64,000 bases of DNA, taken from the NCBI RefSeq assembly GCF_037976825.1, contig NZ_CP150269.1, positions 3,051,501 to 3,115,500 on the forward strand, written 5' to 3'. Below the pieces are notes generated by a model. It was not told the DNA's origin and did not search any database. It worked only from the letters and a program-made list of their open reading frames with translations. The position numbers were made by a program, and so were the translations under genes. This document shows, piece by piece, positions 56,696 to 63,412 of the stretch. Source of the DNA: Paenibacillus sp. FSL K6-1330 (GTDB lineage Bacteria; Bacillota; Bacilli; Paenibacillales; Paenibacillaceae). Position 1 is the first letter of the stretch. Each line of letters starts with the position of its first letter.

Positions 56696-57643
56696 ATGGA
56701 CCGTTTACAAAACATGTTGAAGGATTATTATGGCTTGGAGCATACCGAAATTTCACCACAACAGGGTGGATGGGCTGCTCTGGCATTCAGGGTACGGGAT
56801 GTCAAACATACCTATTTCCTGAAAGTATATGAGAAAAGCCGTGCATCCACCCCGAAGTGGACTGCGCTGATTGATGATTACGTGCCGATATTGCTGTGGC
56901 TTGAAGAGCATAGCCGTTTGAAGGGCAAGATTCCAGCCCCCATTCTCACGACGGACGGCAGTTGTCAATGCGAGGATGACGAAGGGATCTATCTGCTGTA
57001 TGAATATATCGTTGGGGACACGATTGCCGATCAAGAACTGACAGAGGATCAGGTACGGCAGCTAGCGGAGATGATCGCAGAGCTCCATCGCTATGGGGAA
57101 GAGGTTCCGCTTGTGACAAGTGCCATGACGGAAAACTACACGGTGCCGTTTCTTGGGCAGCTAAAGAGCACGCTGGACGGGGAGTTGCCGTATGACCTCG
57201 GGGAAGTGCTGCTGCTTTATATCGATAGATTGAAGGAAATCATGCTTAAAGTTGAAGAGTTGTCCGAAGCGCTGAAGAATCGTGATCTGCGAATGGCATT
57301 ATGCCATACCGACGTACATGGATGGAATCTGATGTCTACGGGGCAGCAACTGAAGCTGATCGATTGGGAAGGACTGAAGTTGGCACCGGTTGAGGCGGAT
57401 ATGATGTCTTTTGTGGATGAGCCCTATTTTGAACTATTTATGAGGGTTTATAAAGAAACGCACAGTCATTATGAAATAAACGCTGAGGCGTTGCAGTTTT
57501 ATCAAGGCAGACGCAAATTGGAGGATGTCTGGGAGTTCATGGAGCAGCTGCTTTACGATGTCCAGCATGACAAAGAGCGTGCGTTAACGCTCCAGAGTCT
57601 GAGAAAAGAGCTGGAAGAGATCGCTTCTTCCCATCGGGACTGA
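56696..57643 (+). CDS. Phosphotransferase of the APH superfamily (APH(9)-like)
   Basis: 315 residues. Catalytic loop LCHTDVHGWNLM and metal motif LKLIDWEGLKLAPVEADM are intact; ALAFRV and YFLKVYE form the N-lobe. The arrangement is close to spectinomycin 9-kinase-like enzymes. ATG 56696 follows AGGAGG by four bases. Not similar enough by eye to call a resistance gene. Confidence 0.83.
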   Translation: MDRLQNMLKDYYGLEHTEISPQQGGWAALAFRVRDVKHTYFLKVYEKSRASTPKWTALIDDYVPILLWLEEHSRLKGKIPAPILTTDGSCQCEDDEGIYLLYEYIVGDTIADQELTEDQVRQLAEMIAELHRYGEEVPLVTSAMTENYTVPFLGQLKSTLDGELPYDLGEVLLLYIDRLKEIMLKVEELSEALKNRDLRMALCHTDVHGWNLMSTGQQLKLIDWEGLKLAPVEADMMSFVDEPYFELFMRVYKETHSHYEINAEALQFYQGRRKLEDVWEFMEQLLYDVQHDKERALTLQSLRKELEEIASSHRD

Positions 57644-57654
57644 TCCTTATACAT

Positions 57655-57711
57655 AAAAAAAGCCAGCCAGTGGAGTGAAGCACGCTTCAATCCTACCAGG
57701 AGGCTTTTTTT
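57655..57711. terminator. Bidirectional terminator
   Basis: AAAAAAAGCC / GGCTTTTTTT outer arms with an inner GTGAAGC / GCTTCA stem. Confidence 0.75.
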
Positions 57712-57730
57712 GCTTGTCTATTTCGGTGTT

Positions 57731-58681
57731 TCACATCACATACTTTGCAAGTACCCAACAGAGAAGAGCCATAAACCAGGAGACAAAACCGAAGATCATC
57801 ACGATTTTGTTCTCGCTCCAGCCGTACTTGAGACTGAAGTGGAAATGGATCGGGGTCATTCGGAACAGACGCAGCTTGGTCCGTTTGTAGTACCATACCT
57901 GCAGGATAACCGAGAGCTGCTCGGCCAAATAGATCATGAACAGCAACGGAATCAGAATTTCGACCTTCTCGATCACCGCTAAGAATGAAAGGGAACCGCC
58001 AATGGCAAGGGATCCCGTATCGCCCATAAAAGCCCGGGCCGGATAAATGTTGTAGAGCAGCAAGCCGAGCAGACAGCCGATCATGACCAGCGAGAACATC
58101 TGAACCTCCGGTTTCTCGGAGATTAAGAAGAAGAAAAAGTAGGTGGGTATGGCCACATTGATCAACAGTCCGTCCAAACCGTCGGTAAAGTTAATGGCAT
58201 TCGCCGAACCCACAATGAATAGCAGCATGATGATGACGTACACGCTAACCGGCAGATGGAGTTGGAACCCGTTGAAGAGTCGGATATCACTTGTCAGTGA
58301 AAAGAAATGGAACAGCACATACAGTAATGTGCCGGTAAACAGGAATTGAAAAACAAGCTTCATGCGACCGGAAATGCCGGACGGGTCCTGCCATGCAGCT
58401 TTTTTGAAGTCATCCATAAATCCGATCAAACTGAACAAAAGAAAGGTCGAGCATAAGAAAACGGTAAGTGGCGCGGGTTGAAATTGCAGTGACATCGCAA
58501 CGCCAATCAGCAATATAAGACCTGCCATTAACGGCGTCCCGCGTTTGGCCTGATGATCGGGAGGCAGCTCGGTCCGGATTGGCTGCGTAAGCTTTAACGT
58601 ACGCAATCCCCAGATAAGCAGGGGGGTGAACAGCGTTACCAGCAAGAACGATAGTCCGGTTACACCCAGAATTCCATTCAT
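57731..58681 (-). CDS. MraY-like phospho-N-acetylmuramoyl-pentapeptide transferase paralogue
   Basis: About 316 residues, ten helices. MraY blocks: HQAKRGTPLMAGLILL, GFMDDFKKA (Asp pair), NAINFTDGLDGL, ARAFMGDTGSLAIGG and RMTPIHFHFSL. The last corresponds to the MraY HHH motif, here HFH. It catalyses or resembles lipid I formation on undecaprenyl phosphate. It lies alone, away from any division/cell wall cluster, so it is probably a second copy. Start uncertain (ATG 58681 or GTG 58690). Confidence 0.85.
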   Translation of the reverse strand: MNGILGVTGLSFLLVTLFTPLLIWGLRTLKLTQPIRTELPPDHQAKRGTPLMAGLILLIGVAMSLQFQPAPLTVFLCSTFLLFSLIGFMDDFKKAAWQDPSGISGRMKLVFQFLFTGTLLYVLFHFFSLTSDIRLFNGFQLHLPVSVYVIIMLLFIVGSANAINFTDGLDGLLINVAIPTYFFFFLISEKPEVQMFSLVMIGCLLGLLLYNIYPARAFMGDTGSLAIGGSLSFLAVIEKVEILIPLLFMIYLAEQLSVILQVWYYKRTKLRLFRMTPIHFHFSLKYGWSENKIVMIFGFVSWFMALLCWVLAKYVM

Positions 58682-58770
58682 CTCATACACATCTCTTTCT
58701 ATCGATTTCGTGTTAGTACATTGTATTTCGATGAAATGGACAAATATTCCTTCTGATTTACGAAGTTAGC

Positions 58771-58820
58771 AAAAAGAGTAACGTACCTATTCTCAACTGA
58801 GAGACGCTACTCTTTTTTTT
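58771..58820. terminator. Terminator of the tetR gene
   Basis: AAAAAGAGTAaCGT / ACGctACTCTTTTTTT stem usable on both strands. Confidence 0.85.
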
Positions 58821-58823
58821 ATT

Positions 58824-59408
58824 CTAAAATTGAAAGGGTCCGTTAATGGACAAACGTAATGCCATAGCCGTCATTTCCTGTGGAGTGTAGGGATATCCAT
58901 TCAACATCCACCACAAGATGGTCTCGTGAAACGCGCCCGTCATAAAGTTGATCACCACGTCGGACGGGACGATGATCTGGGCGCCTGTCTCGATAGATGC
59001 TTCAAGCCCGACATTTACAAAATGGTATAGCGTGGCTTTGAAATAACGCGTAAATGGCGTGTCCGGTTGGATTAAAATGAAGGCTTCGTAAAACTGCCGA
59101 TTCTCCAGCACATGGTTGAATAAAGCTACCATATTGGAGGGCAGTTCCACATAATCAACCTCTTGAAGGGATATTTTTTTCTCGATCACGATGCAGCGTC
59201 CCAAATCTTCCATCATCTCCTTGGACATGACCTCCATTAACTCGGCTACACTACTAAAATGCTTGTAAAAGGTAGGCCGTGTCACTTGTGCCTCGGCACA
59301 TAGATCCGTAATGGATATGGGATCGATTCGGGAAGCCATCATGTGAAGGAGAGCGGTTTTTATTTTTTGCAGAGTTCTGATTTCTCTCGGATCTAACTCC
59401 GGTTTCAT
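58824..59408 (-). CDS. TetR/AcrR-family transcriptional regulator
   Basis: 194 residues with the helix-turn-helix ISITDLCAEAQVTRPTFYKHF followed by a ligand domain of the TetR_C_33-like type. ATG 59408 has GAAGGAG upstream; a longer frame from 59462 lacks a site. No adjacent exporter, so the target is unclear. Confidence 0.88.
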   Translation of the reverse strand: MKPELDPREIRTLQKIKTALLHMMASRIDPISITDLCAEAQVTRPTFYKHFSSVAELMEVMSKEMMEDLGRCIVIEKKISLQEVDYVELPSNMVALFNHVLENRQFYEAFILIQPDTPFTRYFKATLYHFVNVGLEASIETGAQIIVPSDVVINFMTGAFHETILWWMLNGYPYTPQEMTAMALRLSINGPFQF

Positions 59409-60105
59409 GACAGTAGCTCCACTCCTTCGCAGTTCCACAATATGTATCTCTCTATTATACAAAATACCATCATGTACTGAATCTGGGCATTAGCTGCAAC
59501 TGTTGTTGCTGGATTCATAACGATTTAATTAACCTTATTTTTCAGTCTTTTGAGTAGTTTACGGCTCAGCCGGAACTTATTGAAGTGAATCATGGGCCAT
59601 AATGTCCTTGACACTGTGTAACTATACAGCCTGTTTACATAACGCTGCTACAAGTCTAATAGTTTGCTTTCTTTGGACATTAGTCACCGATATTATATTT
59701 AAATCCACGAGTATTTACATCCATGTATAATCTAAGAATCGCCACCAAACTCAGATGGTTATATATCTTAAGAGTCAAATGTTCCAGCTTATTGGATAGA
59801 AGTAAGGCGCGTTGACGGTACTGGTGCATTCGTAGCAAAAGATAATGTGAGTTACTCGAAGAGGCATGAAACATCAAGACCGATTCGCTCCGCTCCTCGT
59901 TTTTATGTTACACGCGAAGTGCAGTACGAAGATTTCGCTTGCACTACATCTTCGTGCTTGAAGTAAGGTGAGAAATGAAGTAGCCATGGCTGCCTTGATT
60001 ATGGTTTAATCTATTTAATGGTTACAATTTTAACCCCCTAAACGCAATATTATTGAATTGAGTGCGGTTAGATCATAAAGGATGGACAGCACCGAAAGTA
60101 TCGGG
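59409..60105. other. Boundary region before the recombinase, no gene supported
   Basis: About 700 bases where ordinary chromosomal gene density stops. It holds interlocked inverted repeats at 59919-59956 (AGTGCA..ACGAAGAT..TGCACT..ATCTTCGT). A 65-codon minus frame (59680-59877) ends in a plausible peptide but has no ribosome site; it may be a remnant. The region may mark the left edge of acquired DNA. Confidence 0.5.
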
Positions 60106-60145
60106 AGCTTACAACGTCGATAACGGCGATTGTGAGCTCTTTTTG
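60106..60145 (+). terminator. Hairpin and T run just upstream of the recombinase
   Basis: GAGCTtACAAcGTCG / CGGCGaTTGTgAGCTC followed by TTTTTG, 28 bases before the recombinase ATG. It may shield the recombinase from upstream transcription or act as an attenuator. Confidence 0.65.
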
Positions 60146-60172
60146 CTTTCCAATAATTAGGTTGCTGCTATA

Positions 60173-61186
60173 ATGAAGATCTGGATGATTCCATTTACGT
60201 CCGAATCCATTCAACAGTTGTATACACTTTTTGAAGGAACGGAGATTCATGTTGATAGCATGTTGATGAAAGAGTGCAGCCTGTTCAACAATGAAGTTCA
60301 CATACAGGATCACATTCCAATCTATTCATGGAATGAGTCGATAAAAAGTTCTTTCGTTTATGCACTGCAGCTTCGAGGTTATAGTAAAAAAACGATAAAA
60401 GCTTATTGTAGTCAAGTCCATCGATTTCATGCTTTTGTACAGCAGCAAAATCAGAGGATGGGTCACGAGAAATTGATTCAGAGTTATTCCTTACACTTAC
60501 TTCATAGGAAATGTTCTCATTCCTATGTTAATCAAGCGCTCAGCGCGATCAAATTCTATGCTCAAAAAGTATTATTGCATGAGGAAACAGTCTCTTATGT
60601 TCGCCCTAAGAAAGAAAAGAAGTTGCCGAATGTGTTATCGATGAACGAAGTGATGTTGATCTTAAAAGCACTCCATAATTTAAAACATCGTGCGATCCTA
60701 TACCTTACTTATTCTTCAGGATTACGGGTAGGGGAAGTGGTCCGGTTGAAAACTCAAAACATTGATTTCGAGCGAAAAACACTTCGGGTTTCTCAAGGCA
60801 AAGGTCGAAAGGATCGTCTTACGCTATTATCCGATACAGCTATGGATATGGTTCAACCGTATTTACAACAAGAAAAGCCTGAGAAGTGGATGTTCCCAGG
60901 TCAACACCCAGAGCGCCATATGACTGAACGAACGGTTCAAAAAGTGTTCGAACAAGCACGTACTGCCTCTGGAATCCAGAAAAAGGTTAGTATTCACGCC
61001 TTACGCCATTCATTCGCTACTCATCTATTGGAAGGTGGAATAGACATTCGCTTCATTCAAGAGTTGCTCGGTCATCAAAGTGTACGCACCACCGAAAGGT
61101 ATACACATGTGAGTGTGAAGGACATAAGAAGAATTAAAAGTCCGTTAGATCAATTGGAAGAGGAGATTACGGGAGAGGAGTCGTAA
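60173..61186 (+). CDS. Tyrosine recombinase associated with an integron-like cassette array
   Basis: 337 residues. An N-terminal extension (1-55) precedes a core-binding SAM-like domain (about 56-145) and the catalytic domain. Active-site residues: Arg185 (SGLRVGE), Lys210 or 213 (GKGRKDR), His275 and Arg278 (HALRHSF), His301 (LLGHQS), Tyr310 (TERYTHVS). HALRHSFATHLLEGG and IQELLGHQSVRTT resemble integron integrases, but the roughly 35-residue insertion between QGKGRKDR and the HxxR box that defines IntI is absent. Start uncertain: TATAAT overlaps the ATG and no ribosome site is visible. It is codirectional with the cassettes, which begin 81 bases after its stop. Confidence 0.88.
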   Translation: MKIWMIPFTSESIQQLYTLFEGTEIHVDSMLMKECSLFNNEVHIQDHIPIYSWNESIKSSFVYALQLRGYSKKTIKAYCSQVHRFHAFVQQQNQRMGHEKLIQSYSLHLLHRKCSHSYVNQALSAIKFYAQKVLLHEETVSYVRPKKEKKLPNVLSMNEVMLILKALHNLKHRAILYLTYSSGLRVGEVVRLKTQNIDFERKTLRVSQGKGRKDRLTLLSDTAMDMVQPYLQQEKPEKWMFPGQHPERHMTERTVQKVFEQARTASGIQKKVSIHALRHSFATHLLEGGIDIRFIQELLGHQSVRTTERYTHVSVKDIRRIKSPLDQLEEEITGEES

Positions 61187-61204
61187 ACATGGTTGGTGAA
61201 GGAG

Positions 61205-61273
61205 TGTTCATGAAGTTCGTGAACACCCTAAAGAGATGATACTTTTGCGATGTTCGTGAAAAAGACGTTATAT
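61205..61273 (+). other. Putative attI-like insertion platform
   Basis: Contains hairpin GTGTTCA / TGAACAC (61205-61227), then TTCGTGAAAAAGAC ending in GTTATAT (61267-61273). The right part resembles the L'-R' half of both attC-like sites (CGTGAATA...GTTATAC and CATGAATA...GTTAGGT). The inferred crossover is between G61267 and T61268. Recombination here is inferred, not shown. Confidence 0.65.
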
Positions 61274-62538
61274 GAAATCCCTAATTAAATAGTATAAGGA
61301 GAACAAAATGATTAATATTTTTTGTGATTTAGAGAAAAGTACAAGAATTATAGTAAATCAAAGGATTAACGACTATTTAGACATTTACATGACTTTTTAT
61401 AGAGATCTAGGACCTGAAGAAGGATTTCGTTCACTATTCCCACCAATGATATGGATTGAGGATGATGAGAAATGTATAAAAACCATGATAGAACTAGATG
61501 TATGGACAAGAGATGAATATTTACATCATCTTAAACCTATTCATGAATTTGCATTGTATCAAGTTTTATGCCAGACAAATAATGAATTAACTGAAAGAGG
61601 GGAAGTAGTGCAAGAAACTCATGATGAAGATATAACTGAAGACGAGTATATATTGAGCAATCCAGACAATATAGACTTCTATTTAGATATTTTATTTCAA
61701 GATCATGATTTTTTATGGGTAGCAGATTATCTAGACGAATTTTTTAACAACCCTATAAACTTTGTGGAAAATCGAGATGTTGATCTTGATGATTACCTTG
61801 ATTTAATGCCAACTGATATCAGAGAAGGGTATCGTAGTATTAAAAATTCTCTTTACCCTGCTAATATTAAGGCTATAAATAGAAAAACTATTCATTCACA
61901 AGAAGATTTTTTAGAGCATATTGAAAGCATTATTAACTATTATGTGCATTCAATTACTCTTAAAGATGCTTATAAACTGTTATGGAATGATAATGATCTT
62001 GCAAAGAAAGAAAAAAGTGCACAGCAACTTTTTAATTTTATGAGTGGAATATATTGTGAAGATAATAATATTGATATAACTCCTGAAGCTGAAACTGGGA
62101 GGGGACCAGTTGACTTTAAATTTTCTTTTGGTAATGCTTTTAAAACTTTAGTTGAAATTAAATTAGCCTCAAATGACCTTGTTAAAGGATTGAAAAATCA
62201 AACAGTTCAATATATGAAATCAGAAAGAGTTGATCACGCATATTATCTTGTTATATTAATGCACGATGAAGAACAAAATAAAATAGAAAAGTTGATAGAA
62301 AATGCTGATGAAATAAGTAGTAATTCCAAATTTAAAATTAATACAATCATTATTGATGCTAGGAGAACTAACAAACCATCAGCATCAAAGATACGATAGT
62401 ATTTCAAAGAAGTAAGGGACTTCATATAACATAATATTCATGCTACGGACATTCGTCCTTGGTCCGGCAGGGGGAATTCGAAGAAGCTGGGGCAGCCGGA
62501 CACATCCGACTCCGTCGGACGTCGTGAATACGGTAAAG
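61268..62538 (+). mobile_element. Putative gene cassette 1
   Basis: A 1271-base unit: 40 bases of leader, one gene (61308-62399), then an attC-like site 24 bases after the stop. Its first bases (with G61267: GTTATATGAAATCCC) are the reverse complement, 14 of 15, of 62416-62430, the left end of its own attC. AT-rich relative to the chromosome. Confidence 0.78.
61308..62399 (+). CDS. Cassette-encoded PD-(D/E)XK nuclease-like protein
   Basis: 363 residues, acidic. The C-terminal third has GRGPVDFKFSFGNAFKTLVE followed by IKLA, giving D-x(n)-E-x-K with the strand spacing of PD-(D/E)XK nucleases, then NQTVQYMKSERVDHAYYLVI, typical of the following helix and strand. The N-terminal 200 residues are helical and unrecognised. 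AAGGAG precedes the ATG. The AT-rich codon use differs from the flanking chromosome. A role in defence against foreign DNA is possible but unproven. Confidence 0.7.
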   Translation: MINIFCDLEKSTRIIVNQRINDYLDIYMTFYRDLGPEEGFRSLFPPMIWIEDDEKCIKTMIELDVWTRDEYLHHLKPIHEFALYQVLCQTNNELTERGEVVQETHDEDITEDEYILSNPDNIDFYLDILFQDHDFLWVADYLDEFFNNPINFVENRDVDLDDYLDLMPTDIREGYRSIKNSLYPANIKAINRKTIHSQEDFLEHIESIINYYVHSITLKDAYKLLWNDNDLAKKEKSAQQLFNFMSGIYCEDNNIDITPEAETGRGPVDFKFSFGNAFKTLVEIKLASNDLVKGLKNQTVQYMKSERVDHAYYLVILMHDEEQNKIEKLIENADEISSNSKFKINTIIIDARRTNKPSASKIR

Positions 62539-62544
62539 TTATAC
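62424..62544 (+). repeat. attC-like recombination site 1
   Basis: R'' ATATAAC (62424-62430), L'' TATTCATG (62435-62442), L' CGTGAATA (62523-62530), R' GTTATAC (62538-62544). Between L'' and L' lie three hairpins: GGAC/GTCC (62447-62458), GTCCGGC/GCCGGAC (62462-62501) and TCCGAC/GTCGGA (62505-62519). The first 16 bases TATAACATAATATTCA are shared with site 2. Confidence 0.8.
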
Positions 62545-62552
62545 GACAGAAT

Positions 62553-62587
62553 CAAAAAAACAAAGAGAGCCAACAGGCCCTCAATCT
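62553..62587 (-). terminator. Terminator of the small minus-strand cassette gene
   Basis: Minus strand: GAGgGCC / GGCtCTC stem containing the stop codon, followed by TTTGTTTTTTT. Confidence 0.7.
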
Positions 62588-62868
62588 AAAGATACATGTA
62601 ATTCGTTATGTAGGTAAAGAGCGTCCTTAAAACCTTGTAAGTAGATTTCACGTTCTAAAATAGCTTGAACAGAAAGGTCCGCATCATCATAAAGGAATAG
62701 AGTCTTTTGTATATCCTCTGGTAGTAGTTCATGTAACTGCTTAAAGTAAAGGTTCCGATCAGATGAGAACTGGTTGTAGCTGAAGTTGTTTTTGATAAGC
62801 TCGCCATATAAAGATTCAATTCGATTACGGATCAGTGAATCGAGTAAGATTTCTAAAGAATTATGCAT
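62581..62868 (-). CDS. Cassette-encoded small protein, DUF6809-like
   Basis: 95 residues, mostly helical and acidic, with YLQGFKDALYLHNEL near the end. It resembles small helical proteins such as DUF6809 found in mobile DNA of Bacillota, but I am not sure of the family. GGATGGTG lies eight bases before the ATG. It is transcribed against the cassette direction. Confidence 0.65.
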   Translation of the reverse strand: MHNSLEILLDSLIRNRIESLYGELIKNNFSYNQFSSDRNLYFKQLHELLPEDIQKTLFLYDDADLSVQAILEREIYLQGFKDALYLHNELHVSLD

Positions 62869-62927
62869 AATTTAACACCATCCAGTTCATTTGATTTTGC
62901 AAATAAAAGTTTAACTTATTGAATATA

Positions 62928-63002
62928 ATTTTACCATATCGAACATTCAAGTCAAGACATGTTAAAGATTTTTTTGATAAAGAAAATATACTTTCATATA
63001 AT
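62928..63002. promoter_or_regulatory. Divergent SigA promoters inside cassette 2
   Basis: Plus: TTGATA (62974-62979), 17 bases, TATAAT (62997-63002) for the XRE gene. Minus: TTGACT (62955-62950), 16 bases, TAAAAT (62933-62928) for the 95-residue gene. The cassette therefore does not need an external promoter. Confidence 0.75.
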
Positions 63003-63040
63003 TAAAGAAAAATTCACTTCGCGTGTGAAAGGAATATCAG

Positions 63041-63244
63041 ATGATTAGTTACAAACCTTTTCAAAAATTATTGATCGACAGGGAAATTAAGAAGCAGGAT
63101 TTACTTAAAATGACGGGGATTTCATCTGCTACAATGGCGAAGCTCAATACGAATGAATATGTTTCGCTAGAAGTAATTGATAAACTATGTACAGTTTTAG
63201 GTTGTCAGCCAGGAGATTTATTGGAACATATAGCAGAGCAATGA
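63041..63244 (+). CDS. Cassette-encoded XRE/Cro-type helix-turn-helix protein
   Basis: 67 residues that are almost only the DNA-binding domain: IKKQDLLKMTGISSATMAKL and VIDKLCTVLGCQPGDLLE, the Cro/C1-type or YozG-like pattern. GAAAGGA precedes the ATG. It is divergent from the 95-residue gene with 172 bases between, so it may repress it. Confidence 0.85.
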   Translation: MISYKPFQKLLIDREIKKQDLLKMTGISSATMAKLNTNEYVSLEVIDKLCTVLGCQPGDLLEHIAEQ

Positions 63245-63294
63245 CAGATTGGGATCAAGAATGAATGTTGGTTAATCTAAGAAGCGATTCCGTC

Positions 63295-63412
63295 GTATAA
63301 CATAATATTCAAGCTGCGGCTCCTAACGGAGCCTTGGTCTGCCAGATGGATTTCGAAAAGGGAATCCAACAGACAACCCCTTGCGGGGTTCATGAATACA
63401 GACACGTTAGGT
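63295..63412 (+). repeat. attC-like recombination site 2
   Basis: R'' GTATAAC (63295-63301), L'' TATTCAAG (63306-63313), L' CATGAATA (63391-63398), R' GTTAGGT (63406-63412). Three internal hairpins: GGCTCC/GGAGCC (63318-63333), GTCTG/CAGAC with an inner GGATT/AATCC (63337-63374), and AACCCC/GGGGTT (63375-63390). Same plan as site 1, with the TTG linker between hairpins 1 and 2 conserved. Confidence 0.8.

Larger units (their letters stand above)
62539..63406 (+). mobile_element. Putative gene cassette 2
   Basis: An 868-base unit with two divergent genes and their own promoters. GTTATACGACAGAATC (62538-62553) is the reverse complement, 15 of 16, of 63286-63301 at the left end of its own attC. 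This is the expected signature if the unit was once a circle closed at this point. Confidence 0.78.

Noticed and set aside
53393..57643. Two antibiotic resistance genes
   Set aside because: Both proteins have the kinase fold, but such genes are common in Paenibacillus chromosomes and no drug substrate can be assigned from sequence.
59680..59877. Small minus-strand gene
   Set aside because: No ribosome site and no known family; at most a remnant.
60173..61186. Classical IntI or ordinary XerC/D
   Set aside because: The IntI insertion is missing, and XerC/D are near 300 residues without the N-terminal extension and do not neighbour attC-like sites.
62424..63412. Pair of Rho-independent terminators or plain intergenic hairpins
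   Set aside because: No T tracts follow the hairpins, and the shared ends, conserved order of arms and complementarity with unit starts are not explained by termination.
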